DNA from: Microcoleus vaginatus PCC 9802
GTDB lineage: Bacteria; Cyanobacteriota; Cyanobacteriia; Cyanobacteriales; Microcoleaceae
Assembly: GCA_022701275.1 (NCBI GenBank)
Contig: CP031740.1
Location: 4,475,001 to 4,539,000 of the forward strand
Reading direction: 5' to 3'
Length of the DNA: 64,000 nt
Shown piece after piece: positions 17,167-26,066 of this stretch (positions within the stretch are counted from its first letter, which is position 1; each line of letters opens with the position of its first letter). The notes below the pieces were generated by a model. The model had not been told where the DNA came from, did no database searches, and saw only the letters and a program-made list of their open reading frames with translations. Made by a program: the position numbers and the translations under genes.

Positions 17167-18012
17167 TCAGAAGCCCATCGCGCAATTCATTAACTGTCGA
17201 TCCAGTTCTATGATATAATCTCGACCGTAAGATTTATTTTCTAATCCTTGTACCAGATTTTCTGGCAGGTCTTGGGCAATTTCACTGCTACAGGAACCAG
17301 CAGCTAAAGCAATAGTTGCTACTGTATCGACATCTCCCGAAAAGGCAATGCAATCTTGGAGCAGTTTGCTCATACTATCATTTCGCATAACCGCAGTAAT
17401 AGCTGCTCTAACACAGACCAAACCTTTAACGCTGACTTCTCCTTGCCAAGGTATCGACCACTCACCAGCTACGTGCTTTTCTAGAAAATTTCCCAAATTC
17501 TTCTTTAAACCTAGCTGATAAATAAAGTAATGGGACATCAAAGCCGCCGCTATAGCTGCTTTAAGGCCATCAGGAGTGTTGTGAGTAATGGCAGCTTGAA
17601 TGGTAGCATTTTCAATGACTTTTTCAATAGTAGGAAAAACGCCAATCGGCCCGGCTCGCATCGCCGATCCGCTTTTATCGCTAGCGGAGTGAATTTTTGC
17701 TAAGAATTCTTTGCCGTCTTGAACTTGGAGCAAAAAATTGTAAAATTTGCCAGCATAACCAACTCGCCGATCGCGGTGAAAAGCTGCAACAAATTTGCTG
17801 GCTAAAAGTTCCGGTGTCCAAGGTTCTCGGCTGACGATAGCTTCTGCGACGGCTAAACTCATCTGCGTATCGTCTGTGTAACATCCAGGCTGGATGTCGT
17901 GACGGGGATGCTGGAGGTAGCCGTTGAGATTGTTGTACAATTTGATCGTCTGCTGGTCAACAAATTCAAAACCCGCACCGTAAGCATCACCAAGCGCTAA
18001 TTCTATTAACAT
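17167..18012 (-). CDS. ADP-ribosylglycohydrolase family protein
   Basis: 281-residue DraG/ARH-like protein that would remove ADP-ribose from proteins or small molecules. Conserved pieces: ALGDAYGAGFE near the N-terminus, CYTDDTQMSLAVAEAI for the first metal site, ITHNTPDGLKAAIAAA, and FSGDVDTVATIALAAGS for the second metal-binding Asp pair (relatives have GGDTDT). The N-terminus is short, starting right at the first motif. The target is unknown; no ADP-ribosyltransferase is seen nearby. Confidence 0.88.
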   Translation of the reverse strand: MLIELALGDAYGAGFEFVDQQTIKLYNNLNGYLQHPRHDIQPGCYTDDTQMSLAVAEAIVSREPWTPELLASKFVAAFHRDRRVGYAGKFYNFLLQVQDGKEFLAKIHSASDKSGSAMRAGPIGVFPTIEKVIENATIQAAITHNTPDGLKAAIAAALMSHYFIYQLGLKKNLGNFLEKHVAGEWSIPWQGEVSVKGLVCVRAAITAVMRNDSMSKLLQDCIAFSGDVDTVATIALAAGSCSSEIAQDLPENLVQGLENKSYGRDYIIELDRQLMNCAMGF

Positions 18013-18095
18013 ATATTTAATCCGTTTCCTACTATTTCATCCCCTGTTTTTTCCTAAAATTTAAAATCCAATAACACCCCAAAACCGCAAGTCTA

Positions 18096-18806
18096 TTAAC
18101 ACGCACCGTTTTTACTGAAGACAACCCAAATTGTTTGGCAAATCAGAGTGATGTCGTAGACAACAGACCACTTGCGCTGATAGTCGAGATCCATGAGTAC
18201 AATCTCGTCAAAGTCTTTAACTCCAGACCGTCCGTTGACTTGCCACTCCCCAGTCATACCGGGTTTGACATTTAAACGTTGCCAGTGAAAATCGTCATAG
18301 GCAGCAACTTCATCAGGAGTTGGCGGCCGAGTTCCCACCAAACTCATGTCGCCGACTAACACGTTCCAGAATTGAGGCAACTCGTCCAAACTCGTGCACC
18401 GCAAGAAGCGGCCGACGCGGGTAATTCGCGGGTCATTTTCATTCTTAAAAATGTGACCCTTGGCTTGGTTCCTAACTAAATGTTTGAGGTTTTCTGCCCC
18501 GACAACCATCGATCGAAATTTCCACATTCTGAAAAGCCGCCCTTTGAAGCCGCAGCGGACTTGACTGTAAAGCAGCGGGCCCGGATTGTCCAATAGCATC
18601 GCCACTGCCACCGGCACTGCCACCGCAGCAGCAATTGCCAGTCCCAGCAGCGAGCCCAAAATATCGATTAACCGTTTTACCTTGCTCGTTACGGATCGGT
18701 GATGCTGTTGTTTTGATACACAGACTTCGTAAGTAAATTCTTGAAAAAATAAGGACAGCATTTCTGATAATGATGATTTCCACGAGGCACCCATCGGAAA
18801 TTTCAT
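18096..18806 (-). CDS. Polyprenyl-phosphate sugar-1-phosphate transferase
   Basis: Initiating glycosyltransferase of the WcaJ/PssA type that loads a sugar-1-phosphate onto undecaprenyl phosphate for exopolysaccharide or O-antigen assembly. After a soluble N-terminus (about 45 residues) there is one membrane segment (LLGLAIAAAVAVPVAVAML). The cytoplasmic catalytic core follows: MWKFRSM, TSLDELPQFWNVL, GDMSLVGTRPPTP and KPGMTGEWQVNGRS. 236 residues, the short form lacking the extra N-terminal helices of WcaJ. No other polysaccharide genes are immediately adjacent. Confidence 0.92.
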   Translation of the reverse strand: MKFPMGASWKSSLSEMLSLFFQEFTYEVCVSKQQHHRSVTSKVKRLIDILGSLLGLAIAAAVAVPVAVAMLLDNPGPLLYSQVRCGFKGRLFRMWKFRSMVVGAENLKHLVRNQAKGHIFKNENDPRITRVGRFLRCTSLDELPQFWNVLVGDMSLVGTRPPTPDEVAAYDDFHWQRLNVKPGMTGEWQVNGRSGVKDFDEIVLMDLDYQRKWSVVYDITLICQTIWVVFSKNGAC

Positions 18807-19003
18807 ATGATTTGTCTCAACTTTAACGATCTCTTACGTCCATCTTATTAGCCATCCCAAATCTGCAGAACCTAAAATGCTGAGCTTTGCACAATCTTTA
18901 AAAACCAATAACACTTTTATAAAGTTTCTATGTGTTTTTTATAAAAACGTATAAAGTTTAGGTAAACATACGTAAATATACAGAAAAAAGTTAGTCCTGA
19001 CCC

Positions 19004-19074
19004 AAAAAAACCTGGTTTCGACTAGGACTCTTCCCGAAAGACAGGGAGGATTCTACTGAGAAACCGGGTTTTTT
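19004..19074. terminator. AAAACCTGGTTTC/GAAACCGGGTTTT stem-loop
   Basis: Left arm AAAAAAACCTGGTTTC (19004-19019), right arm GAAACCGGGTTTTTT (19060-19074). It sits right at the end of the minus-strand Hsp70-like gene and is probably its terminator. A related element is at 35861-35967. Confidence 0.55.
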
Positions 19075-19079
19075 GCCGT

Positions 19080-21074
19080 TTAGCGATAAATATCGGTGCC
19101 AACATCCCAAGCAAGTGTTAGCGGCTCTAACAATTTTTGCTGGCTGCTAGAGGCGAGTTTGCCTAAATATTCGCGGACAACAGAGGCGTGTTCGAGATTC
19201 AAACGATAACCCCGTGAGACATCTTCAAAGAAAAGCGGCTCAGCCCAAATTGCTTCCCAATCAGGATTTTGCCTCGACTCCTCGGCCAGCAGCATGAAAT
19301 CTTCCTCCGCAGGCACAAGTCCCGCCGGCAAATTTCCTTCCAAAATCCCCAAAATCCGGGGTTCGCAGGTGCGGGTATTCACGCCCTGACGTTCCAACAA
19401 CTGCAAAATTTCCTGAAAGCTCAGAGTTTCCTGACCCAAAACCTGCATTAATTCCCACAGCAGAAAAAAGTCGCTGTACTGCTGCTGCGACACATCCAAA
19501 ATGTGAGGATAGAGAGCCAAACTCGCCAACCCGCAGGCAACTCGACCAAATTTTTGGGAAAAATTTGTACTTTGAGATACCGAATTTAATGCAGAATTGT
19601 GAATCTCAAAAATATCTCGATTGACCTCCAATTCGTGGTCTTGAACCACGATCGCATTCGGCAGCTTCTGCCGCAACCAGCGGGCGATCGCAGGCCAAGC
19701 ACCCATACCCCCCGCACAAATCGCCTGATTAATCCCCGCCGACGACATTCCCGCGCGGCTGAGCAAAGCATTCAATTCGCGGTTTAACTGCTGCACAAAA
19801 GGCACTAAAACCAGACTTTCCAAATCTTTGCGCTTCACATCCCAATGCTGCTGGCCAATATCCAAAGTAAAACTTTTTTGATGTTGCAAAATAACTTTTA
19901 TTTGCCTTGCAGCCTCTAACAATTGCAGGCCAAAAGCAGAACCTTGTAACCGTTGCTGCAATTGATAGCGGTTCGGCAAATCAGGATGGCCAGGACGTGG
20001 CAAATCGATCGACATTCCCCACGTTTCATTTTTAGCCAACAACTGACAGATAATATCCTGATCGAAAGCATCGCCAGCAAAACCAAAACTCTGGCAAGTA
20101 AAATCAGCACGAGTTAAATCTTGAAGATTGGATGGCAACTCAACTAAAGCTAATTCCACCGTCGCCGCGCCCACATTCAAAATCAAAGTTCCCCCGCTAA
20201 AAGATGAAGCATTCACACTCAGCGGTGCAGCTTCTTCACCGCCCTTAGCAGAATCCACGGCTGGCGACTCGACTTCCATGCCATTTTTCACAGGAGTTAC
20301 AGCCGCAAGCAAAGTGGCGATCGCATCTTCCACCACAAAAATTTGTGAACTAGAAGCCACAAGAGACGCGCCCAAAACCGCCTCCCGCAGATTAAACATA
20401 TAAACATCCGACCAGCCGGCAGGAGTCCCCAAAACTACACCCTGCAAGTCTAAAAGCGCCGCATCGAGAGTTTCTGGCGTTAGTCCCGAAGCCCTACAGA
20501 TTAAATTGGAAACTGGCAATCCTGCAAAAATCGCCCTTGGTGCAGAATCCAAAACTTCCCCCGAACCGTCAAATTTTTTTCCCCGCAAACTCGGATTCAA
20601 AGTAGCCAGCAGTGCCCGCACACCTTGCAGCGGCAAGGCGATCGAAAAAGCCTGCAAGGGCGACCACTGCAATAGCGGTTCGTACATCCCAGCAGCCTCC
20701 CGCTGATAAGGAATGCCCACCTTTAAAGGCAATTTAAAATTTTGCAGTAAAAACTCTCCAGCAGGCAAAGCCTGGGGTCGGAATCCCACCGACTTGACTG
20801 TCACCTCTGACGCTGGGCTTCCTGGGGCTGTTTCCGCCAGCACCGCAGCCGAGGGAATCCGAAAGCTGGCGTCTGCTGCCCAAGCCTCAGCCTGCGATGC
20901 TTCCCAGTAAATCGGGTGCAACTGGCCGCTGGTGCGATCGAGCAAAGCCGCAGACAGGCCGCTGGAACCAAAATCAATACCCAAATACCAGCTAGAATTC
21001 CGGCGTTCTCGGGAGGGGGCGATCGCACCTGCTGCAGAATGCCCAGCCGAGTCTGGCTGCTGTGTCCCGGCCAA
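19080..21074 (-). CDS. Hsp70-like actin-fold ATPase (divergent)
   Basis: 664 residues. The N-terminal half resembles the nucleotide-binding domain of Hsp70/DnaK: phosphate-1 motif LGIDFGSSGLSAALL (D34), a phosphate-2 position GGTLILNVGAATVEL, the segment SFGFAGDAFDQDI (329-341) and the adenosine motif CAGGMGAWP (453-461). In DnaK the phosphate-2 motif is DLGGGT; here it is NVGAAT with N300 for Asp, so ATP hydrolysis may be weakened. The canonical DnaK substrate-binding domain is not recognisable in the last ~180 residues. It lies 53 bp downstream of a long coiled-coil acidic protein on the same strand, likely one operon. It may be a non-classical chaperone or scaffold ATPase; the function is unknown. 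Confidence 0.75.
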   Translation of the reverse strand: MAGTQQPDSAGHSAAGAIAPSRERRNSSWYLGIDFGSSGLSAALLDRTSGQLHPIYWEASQAEAWAADASFRIPSAAVLAETAPGSPASEVTVKSVGFRPQALPAGEFLLQNFKLPLKVGIPYQREAAGMYEPLLQWSPLQAFSIALPLQGVRALLATLNPSLRGKKFDGSGEVLDSAPRAIFAGLPVSNLICRASGLTPETLDAALLDLQGVVLGTPAGWSDVYMFNLREAVLGASLVASSSQIFVVEDAIATLLAAVTPVKNGMEVESPAVDSAKGGEEAAPLSVNASSFSGGTLILNVGAATVELALVELPSNLQDLTRADFTCQSFGFAGDAFDQDIICQLLAKNETWGMSIDLPRPGHPDLPNRYQLQQRLQGSAFGLQLLEAARQIKVILQHQKSFTLDIGQQHWDVKRKDLESLVLVPFVQQLNRELNALLSRAGMSSAGINQAICAGGMGAWPAIARWLRQKLPNAIVVQDHELEVNRDIFEIHNSALNSVSQSTNFSQKFGRVACGLASLALYPHILDVSQQQYSDFFLLWELMQVLGQETLSFQEILQLLERQGVNTRTCEPRILGILEGNLPAGLVPAEEDFMLLAEESRQNPDWEAIWAEPLFFEDVSRGYRLNLEHASVVREYLGKLASSSQQKLLEPLTLAWDVGTDIYR

Positions 21075-21127
21075 CTCGCTAAAATCGGTTTTCCCCTCAA
21101 CAACTTCTGCTTTACTCTCTGTCGAAA

Positions 21128-23437
21128 TTAGGTTTTTTTTTTACTTTCTGGAGGACTCGATCGCAGTTCATTAGTTTCGGCAGTTTCTGGAGGGGGAGAA
21201 TCAGTCAAAGGGCGATCTGTCTCGGTCAAACTAGCCAAAATCTCGTCTAGCGTCAAATTCGAGTCGTCTTCCTCTGCAAACAAATCCTCCTCAAGTTCGT
21301 TTTCCAAAACAAAGGGTTCATCCTCAGATGAGAGTTCCAACACATCGGAGAACAAATCCTCCAGCGTGCCGAGTTCTTCCTCTGCGGCCTCGGCAAAGGG
21401 ATTTTTTGCAATGTCCTCGGGGGAACTGGCCGATAAATCCAAGCTGTTAGTGGCTGAGAAATTCGATCGCCGGGAGCTAGTATTTTCCAATCCCTCCAGA
21501 TTGTAGAGGTCTGCCTCCAAAAGTTCCAGAGTATTGTTGTCCAAATTTAGAGCTCGATCGAGGTCATCTTCTAATGCCTCGACCGGCAGCAAATCCTCGT
21601 CCGGCGAAGCTTGGATGTACCCATCATCGAGCCGCTGCGAGGATGAGTCGAACTCACCAGTTTGAACATCGCCGGCACTCGGCACATGGGGCCCGGCACT
21701 GGGGCGCTGAGGGCTAATTTCTACAGGCGTTCTCAACGGCAAAGCTGCTGATTGAGGCACAGTAGCGCCGAACTGCTCGCTGAGGTTTTGATCCGTTTCT
21801 AGATTTTCTCGATCGTCCGCGTCAAGTTGCATCTCAGCACTTGAGGGTGGTGCTTCTGAAACTTGAGGTACTGTTGCCACTTGCGGTTCAAATAGATCTG
21901 CACTATCTAAAGTTAGAGAGTCTACAGAATTCCCCATTACAAAGTCTGAATCTTCATCTACTAAAATCTCTTCCAGAGATTCGCCTTCCTCCAGCAGATT
22001 TACAAACAAATCTTCGGTCATTTTTAGCGAGTCGGCAGTGTCATTATCCCCCGCATCTTGATACTGTACACCTTCACTCTTGACCTCGCTTCCAGTATTC
22101 TCTACCGGGAAACTTTCGATTTGTAATTCTACTTCAGGAACCGCTTCTCCCGCGAACAAACTTGCATACAAATCCTCAATCTCTTCGCCTGTTTCTATTA
22201 ATTTATTTTCCGCTTCACCCCCAGGCAACCGAGTTGCATTTCGAGATATTTCGGTTCTGCACCCGAAATATTTATCTTCCAACTCCGGGAGCAAAATTGG
22301 GGCTTGAATGCGGTCGCGGTCGCGCCTCAACTGTCTGAATTGCGGAGAAATTTCTGTACCGGCGTAGGGCAATCTGTCTTGTTCTCCGAATTCGCCGGTG
22401 CGAATTTCCTGCACCGAGTCTCCAATCTGAGTCTCTGCGGCTGAGTGCTCGATCGAAGTATTTGAAAGGGTGGGAGCGACAGGAGATTGATCTGCTGCGG
22501 TTGGGGTGACGGTTTCGAGATTATTTGCTAAATTGATCGGCTGTTGAACGTAGGAAGATGCTTCTCGTCCCAACTGTGCGGCTAAGTGGTTGACCAAAGT
22601 CGCGAACATCGCCTCGCTCTGCTGACTCAAACCGTACATATTTTCGAGTTCTTGTCTCAAGGAAGCTTGATAGCTTTGCAGATTTGCTTGCAAAGCCTCG
22701 AACACGATACCCATCCTAGAATCGAGACTCATCAGCAGACTGTCAGCATGAGATTGGAACAGTTGCATTTGCTCCAACCTCTGAGCCGGCGTCAGCAGCG
22801 GGTGTTCTTCTGAGGTTTGTGGGTTAAGTGTTACGTCAATAGCCGATTGTTCATCAGCCGCACCGCCCAAAGAGTAAGCTGCTGCGTTGCTTTGCAATAA
22901 CTGATTTTCTAGGGAACTTAGAATTTGGGAGAAATCGCTAGTCAAGGTTTCTTCCAAGCGGGTAGTCAGTACCTGCAAGAATTCAGCAATGATTTGCTGT
23001 TGGTTGGCTTGTTGCTGAGCTAGGGATTGTTGCTGCTGCCGTTTTGCTTCTAGCTGTTTGATTTCTTGAATTAGAGCTTGCTGCTCTTGCCGCAGAGCTT
23101 CTATGTCTTCTTGGAGCGGCCCTGTCAGGCTGGAACGCAGGTGGCTGATTTCTCCGGTTACGGCAAGCATGATTTGCTCTGCAGCTGAGGGGCCAGGGGC
23201 GGGCAGAGGCACTTTTGGCACTGGAACTGGTTGCGGGCGGACATTTGGGCGGGCGGGGGCTTTTGCGGCCGTTAGCTTTGAGTCTGAGGAAACCAGATAA
23301 GCGCGAACTCGCTCTAAAAGTTGGCGCTGGTGGACAGTATCGATCGAACCCGTCCAAGGCAAGCGGGGTGCGGGCTTGCTGAGTACCTCGTCTATCTCAG
23401 CAATCAGTGCTTGAATTTTGTACTTCTGAGAATTCAA
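21128..23437 (-). CDS. Long acidic coiled-coil protein, partner of Hsp70-like gene
   Basis: 769 residues, no family I can name. Residues ~1-55 are a compact helical start (MNSQKYKIQALIAEIDEVLS), followed by a Pro/Ala-rich linker. Residues ~85-290 are Gln/Glu/Leu-rich coiled coil. The C-terminal half (about 330-760) is strongly acidic and low in complexity, rich in Glu, Asp, Leu and Ser, with repeated short blocks such as EDLFSDVLE and EDLFAEEDD. It ends in a basic SKKKT tail. No signal peptide or membrane helix. Co-directional with the Hsp70-like gene 53 bp downstream, so the pair probably acts together. Filament or scaffold roles are inference. Confidence 0.8.
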   Translation of the reverse strand: MNSQKYKIQALIAEIDEVLSKPAPRLPWTGSIDTVHQRQLLERVRAYLVSSDSKLTAAKAPARPNVRPQPVPVPKVPLPAPGPSAAEQIMLAVTGEISHLRSSLTGPLQEDIEALRQEQQALIQEIKQLEAKRQQQQSLAQQQANQQQIIAEFLQVLTTRLEETLTSDFSQILSSLENQLLQSNAAAYSLGGAADEQSAIDVTLNPQTSEEHPLLTPAQRLEQMQLFQSHADSLLMSLDSRMGIVFEALQANLQSYQASLRQELENMYGLSQQSEAMFATLVNHLAAQLGREASSYVQQPINLANNLETVTPTAADQSPVAPTLSNTSIEHSAAETQIGDSVQEIRTGEFGEQDRLPYAGTEISPQFRQLRRDRDRIQAPILLPELEDKYFGCRTEISRNATRLPGGEAENKLIETGEEIEDLYASLFAGEAVPEVELQIESFPVENTGSEVKSEGVQYQDAGDNDTADSLKMTEDLFVNLLEEGESLEEILVDEDSDFVMGNSVDSLTLDSADLFEPQVATVPQVSEAPPSSAEMQLDADDRENLETDQNLSEQFGATVPQSAALPLRTPVEISPQRPSAGPHVPSAGDVQTGEFDSSSQRLDDGYIQASPDEDLLPVEALEDDLDRALNLDNNTLELLEADLYNLEGLENTSSRRSNFSATNSLDLSASSPEDIAKNPFAEAAEEELGTLEDLFSDVLELSSEDEPFVLENELEEDLFAEEDDSNLTLDEILASLTETDRPLTDSPPPETAETNELRSSPPESKKKT

Positions 23438-23601
23438 GGGCGGAACCTCTGGGAATGCGGCTTGGGAGAAACTTTACCGAAAAAAGACTGAAGTCAGGCG
23501 GCAGCGATGCCAATAGATAGAATAATCTGAATGCGAGTCCGTCAATAATTCACTAATATTTTCTGACAACTGTTAATTAACGTTTTGCCTTCGGATAACT
23601 T

Positions 23602-23901
23602 CTATTGCCTATGATAGGTTAGCCGGTACTTCCGCACCAAATGCCCGCTGCTATCAATTGCAAGTGCTGTCAAATTCTGCGGCTCAGGGGCGAGTTTCCC
23701 GACCCGGAGGCTGATTCCTGCTCGTAAGAGCTGCGATCCCGACGAACTTTTGCCTTTACCTGCTTGAACGGCGGACCGCACACTGTCGCCGCGAGTTTCG
23801 TTAGCATGGTGGCGCGCCACTGTCTCTTCATCTTTCACCGAGTTGGAAAAAACCTCAAACAATTTGGGATTTGGGATAGCGAGATTCGGGATTGTCCCCA
23901 T
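23602..23901 (-). CDS. Hypothetical protein
   Basis: 99-residue open frame with protein-like codon use in its second half (SGSQLLRAGISLRVGKLAPE). No recognisable domain, signal or membrane helix. The first ~17 residues come from repeat-like DNA, so the true start may be internal. It lies alone in a gene-poor stretch. It could be spurious. Confidence 0.35.
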   Translation of the reverse strand: MGTIPNLAIPNPKLFEVFSNSVKDEETVARHHANETRGDSVRSAVQAGKGKSSSGSQLLRAGISLRVGKLAPEPQNLTALAIDSSGHLVRKYRLTYHRQ

Positions 23902-24519
23902 ATGCTGGGTTTGAGTAACCTTTAATTATAGCCTTTTATATATATTCATGGCTAGATACTAATGGTACAATAATCTTGGGGTAGCAGAAAAGTTTGCTGG
24001 GAAGTGGGTGGGTTTCGCTCGCCAAGAGCGCCAGTCTTTAGGCTCGCAATGGCTGTGGATTTTGCCGATCGTGCTGACCTTTGCCAGGTTTCAGGCTTGC
24101 AGTCGGATATGGGATCTGTCTACCGTGCTTGCAGGCTTGTGCTCGTCGATTCTGACTTCTCGACAGCAGGGCCTAGTGACAACAAATCTCTCAGCAGTGT
24201 TAAGCTTTCTAAGCGAAGTGCTTTCAAAGGTAATTCGAGCGGCTCAGTCGTTTGCCACATTGCTAAAATTTTGTTAATAAAATTTGCTCAGTGGTATATA
24301 TCTAAAAAATTATGGTATATTCTTTAGTTTCTAGCTCCCAATCAGAGCTTGAGGCTATTAATTACCATATTGAGCCTTTGACCGCAAAACTTTAGAGGTA
24401 AAATTGCCGATTTTAGATCCTTGTTTCTCAAATCTTGAATCTCAAATCGAATGACTCGGCTGCAAGCTATTTCTAACTGCCCAGCGCAGCTCAAGCGCAT
24501 AAATTAAAATGATGGCCTC
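23902..24519. other. Gene-poor stretch upstream of the Crp-family regulator
   Basis: About 600 bp with two overlapping open frames (24004-24327 and 24008-24277) that have no family resemblance and no good ribosome binding site; I do not call them. The end is AT-rich and presumably holds the promoter of the next gene. No known structured RNA was recognised. Confidence 0.4.
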
Positions 24520-25230
24520 ATGGAAGACCGCTTTAACACCCGAGATCCGAATTCCAATATAAATCAATTGATAGTTTCTACTCCTTTTTTTGCAGGATTA
24601 CCCGATCCTGTAATTGAGAGAGCAACTGTCCACATCGTTACCCGCAGTCATCCGTCGAATCAAGTGATTTTACTCGAAAATGACTGGGGAACATCAGTTT
24701 ATTTTATATTGGATGGTTGGGTGAAAATTCGCACCTACAACCTAGACGGAAAAGAAGTAACACTGAATATTTTAGGGAAAGGAGAATTATTCGGGGAAAT
24801 GGCCGCGATCGAAGAAGCACCCCGATCGACAGATGTGATCACCCTAGCCCCGACATTGATCGGCAATATGCCATCTCAGGATTTTGTGCAGCTCATTCAT
24901 ACCGAGCCACTAGCAGGGATTCGGCTAGCCCAACTGATGGCCCGTCGCCTGCGACAAGTCAACCGCCGCCTGCGTTTGCGAGAGTCGGACAGTACCTCGC
25001 GAGTAGCAGATATTCTATTATTTTTGGCCGAGGGACAAGGGAAAATCATGTCCACAGGAGGTACAGAAATTCCCAACCTGCCACACAGAGAATTGAGCAG
25101 CCTCAGCGGGCTGGCTCGCGAAACAGTAACGCGAGTGCTGAGCAAGCTGGAAAAAAAAGGAACTATTCAGCGCGAACGTGACGTTTTGTGCATTCCCGAC
25201 CTGCACGCCTTAGAGCGTCTGTTAGTCTAG
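24520..25230 (+). CDS. Crp/Fnr-family transcription regulator (SyCrp1-like)
   Basis: 236 residues: cyclic-nucleotide binding domain (about 20-135), dimer helix (140-165) and C-terminal winged HTH (about 185-225, recognition helix in GLARETVTRVLSKLEKKG). The phosphate-binding cassette GELFGEMAAIEEAPRSTDV has R102 followed by S103/T104, as in cAMP-binding Crp proteins, so cAMP is a likely ligand. It is distinct from NtcA in sequence. Cyanobacterial SyCrp1 controls motility and surface genes. It is followed 89 bp downstream by a universal stress protein gene on the same strand. Confidence 0.9.
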   Translation: MEDRFNTRDPNSNINQLIVSTPFFAGLPDPVIERATVHIVTRSHPSNQVILLENDWGTSVYFILDGWVKIRTYNLDGKEVTLNILGKGELFGEMAAIEEAPRSTDVITLAPTLIGNMPSQDFVQLIHTEPLAGIRLAQLMARRLRQVNRRLRLRESDSTSRVADILLFLAEGQGKIMSTGGTEIPNLPHRELSSLSGLARETVTRVLSKLEKKGTIQRERDVLCIPDLHALERLLV

Positions 25231-25319
25231 AAGTATCAGAGTTTGCTAATTTGAATTAGATTCAACAGCACTCTCTGTTACCTAACTGATATTAATGATT
25301 TCCCGCAGGAGGTAAAGCT

Positions 25320-25817
25320 GTGAGTTTTAAGAAAATTTTAGCCGCCTTAGATGATTCTGAACTCGGCCACCGCGTCTTCACTCAAGCTTTAGAATTAGCT
25401 CTGAGCGATCGCGCCCAGGTGATGCTATTTAACTGCGTTACTGTTAGCACGGTGGGTCAGACGGCAGTGCCAATTCCGGTAGATTTGGGCATGAATGTCG
25501 AGTTAATGGAGCAAGCTTATCAAGCTCAACGTTTGCGGCTGGAAAGGGATGTAAAACAGGCTTCGGGTTTGCTGAAAAATTACTGCGACGCCGCAGCAAA
25601 AAAAGGATTGCAGGTGGAATTTGACTGCAAAATGAACGGAGATCCGGGGCATTGTATCTGTGAATCCGCCGAAAATTGGGGCGCAGATTTAATAGTGTTG
25701 GGGAGGCGCGGCCGCACTGGGTTCACAGAAGCTTTTCTCGGCAGCGTCAGCAATTATGTCGTTCACCACGCATCTTGTTCGGTTCTTGTAATCCAGGAAG
25801 TCAAAATCGAAAAATAA
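25320..25817 (+). CDS. Universal stress protein (UspA family)
   Basis: 165 residues with the Rossmann-like Usp fold: FKKILAALDDSELGHRVF at the first strand, and the ATP-binding signature G-x2-G-x9-G-S as LGRRGRTGFTEAFLGSVSNYV, with ADLIVLG just before it. The ATP-binding subtype is therefore likely. The start codon is GTG; a strong AGGAGG (25308-25313) seven bases upstream decides it. Confidence 0.93.
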   Translation: MSFKKILAALDDSELGHRVFTQALELALSDRAQVMLFNCVTVSTVGQTAVPIPVDLGMNVELMEQAYQAQRLRLERDVKQASGLLKNYCDAAAKKGLQVEFDCKMNGDPGHCICESAENWGADLIVLGRRGRTGFTEAFLGSVSNYVVHHASCSVLVIQEVKIEK

Positions 25818-25933
25818 TGCTGCTGAACATTTTGGCTGAGAAAATCCATCTAAAATAAGACTTGCGTTCCTACCTAAACCCGGTTTATGCGAGCAATATT
25901 AAATTTGGCGGCGAGGCATCCAAACAGTGAAAC

Positions 25934-26063
25934 CGGGAATCAGCCGTATGGGGCGCAAGTCCCGTAAAATCTAAAATCTAAAATCTAAAATCTAAAATCG
26001 GGAATCAGCCGTATCGGGCGCAGGTCCCGTAAAATCTAAAATCTAAAATCTAAAATCTAAAAT
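25934..26063 (+). repeat. Two tandem 65-bp units with heptanucleotide arrays
   Basis: Each unit (25934-25998 and 25999-26063) consists of a 32-bp unique block starting CGGGAATCAGCCGTAT and ending GTCCCGT, followed by four AAAATCT heptamers plus a partial one. The two copies differ at two positions. A third unit would begin exactly where the next gene's ATG lies (CGGATG). The repeat is the whole leader, including any ribosome binding site, of the DUF2232 gene. Confidence 0.9.
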
Positions 26064-26066
26064 CGG

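Noticed and set aside
24004..24327. Two overlapping open frames of 89-107 codons
   Set aside because: No ribosome binding site, no domain, odd composition; likely chance.
23902..24519. Structured RNA (RNase P, tmRNA or 6S RNA) in the long gap
   Set aside because: No conserved sequence blocks of these RNAs are present.
25934..26063. CRISPR-like spacing in the repeats before the DUF2232 gene
   Set aside because: The units are direct tandem copies without variable spacers; no cas genes are present.
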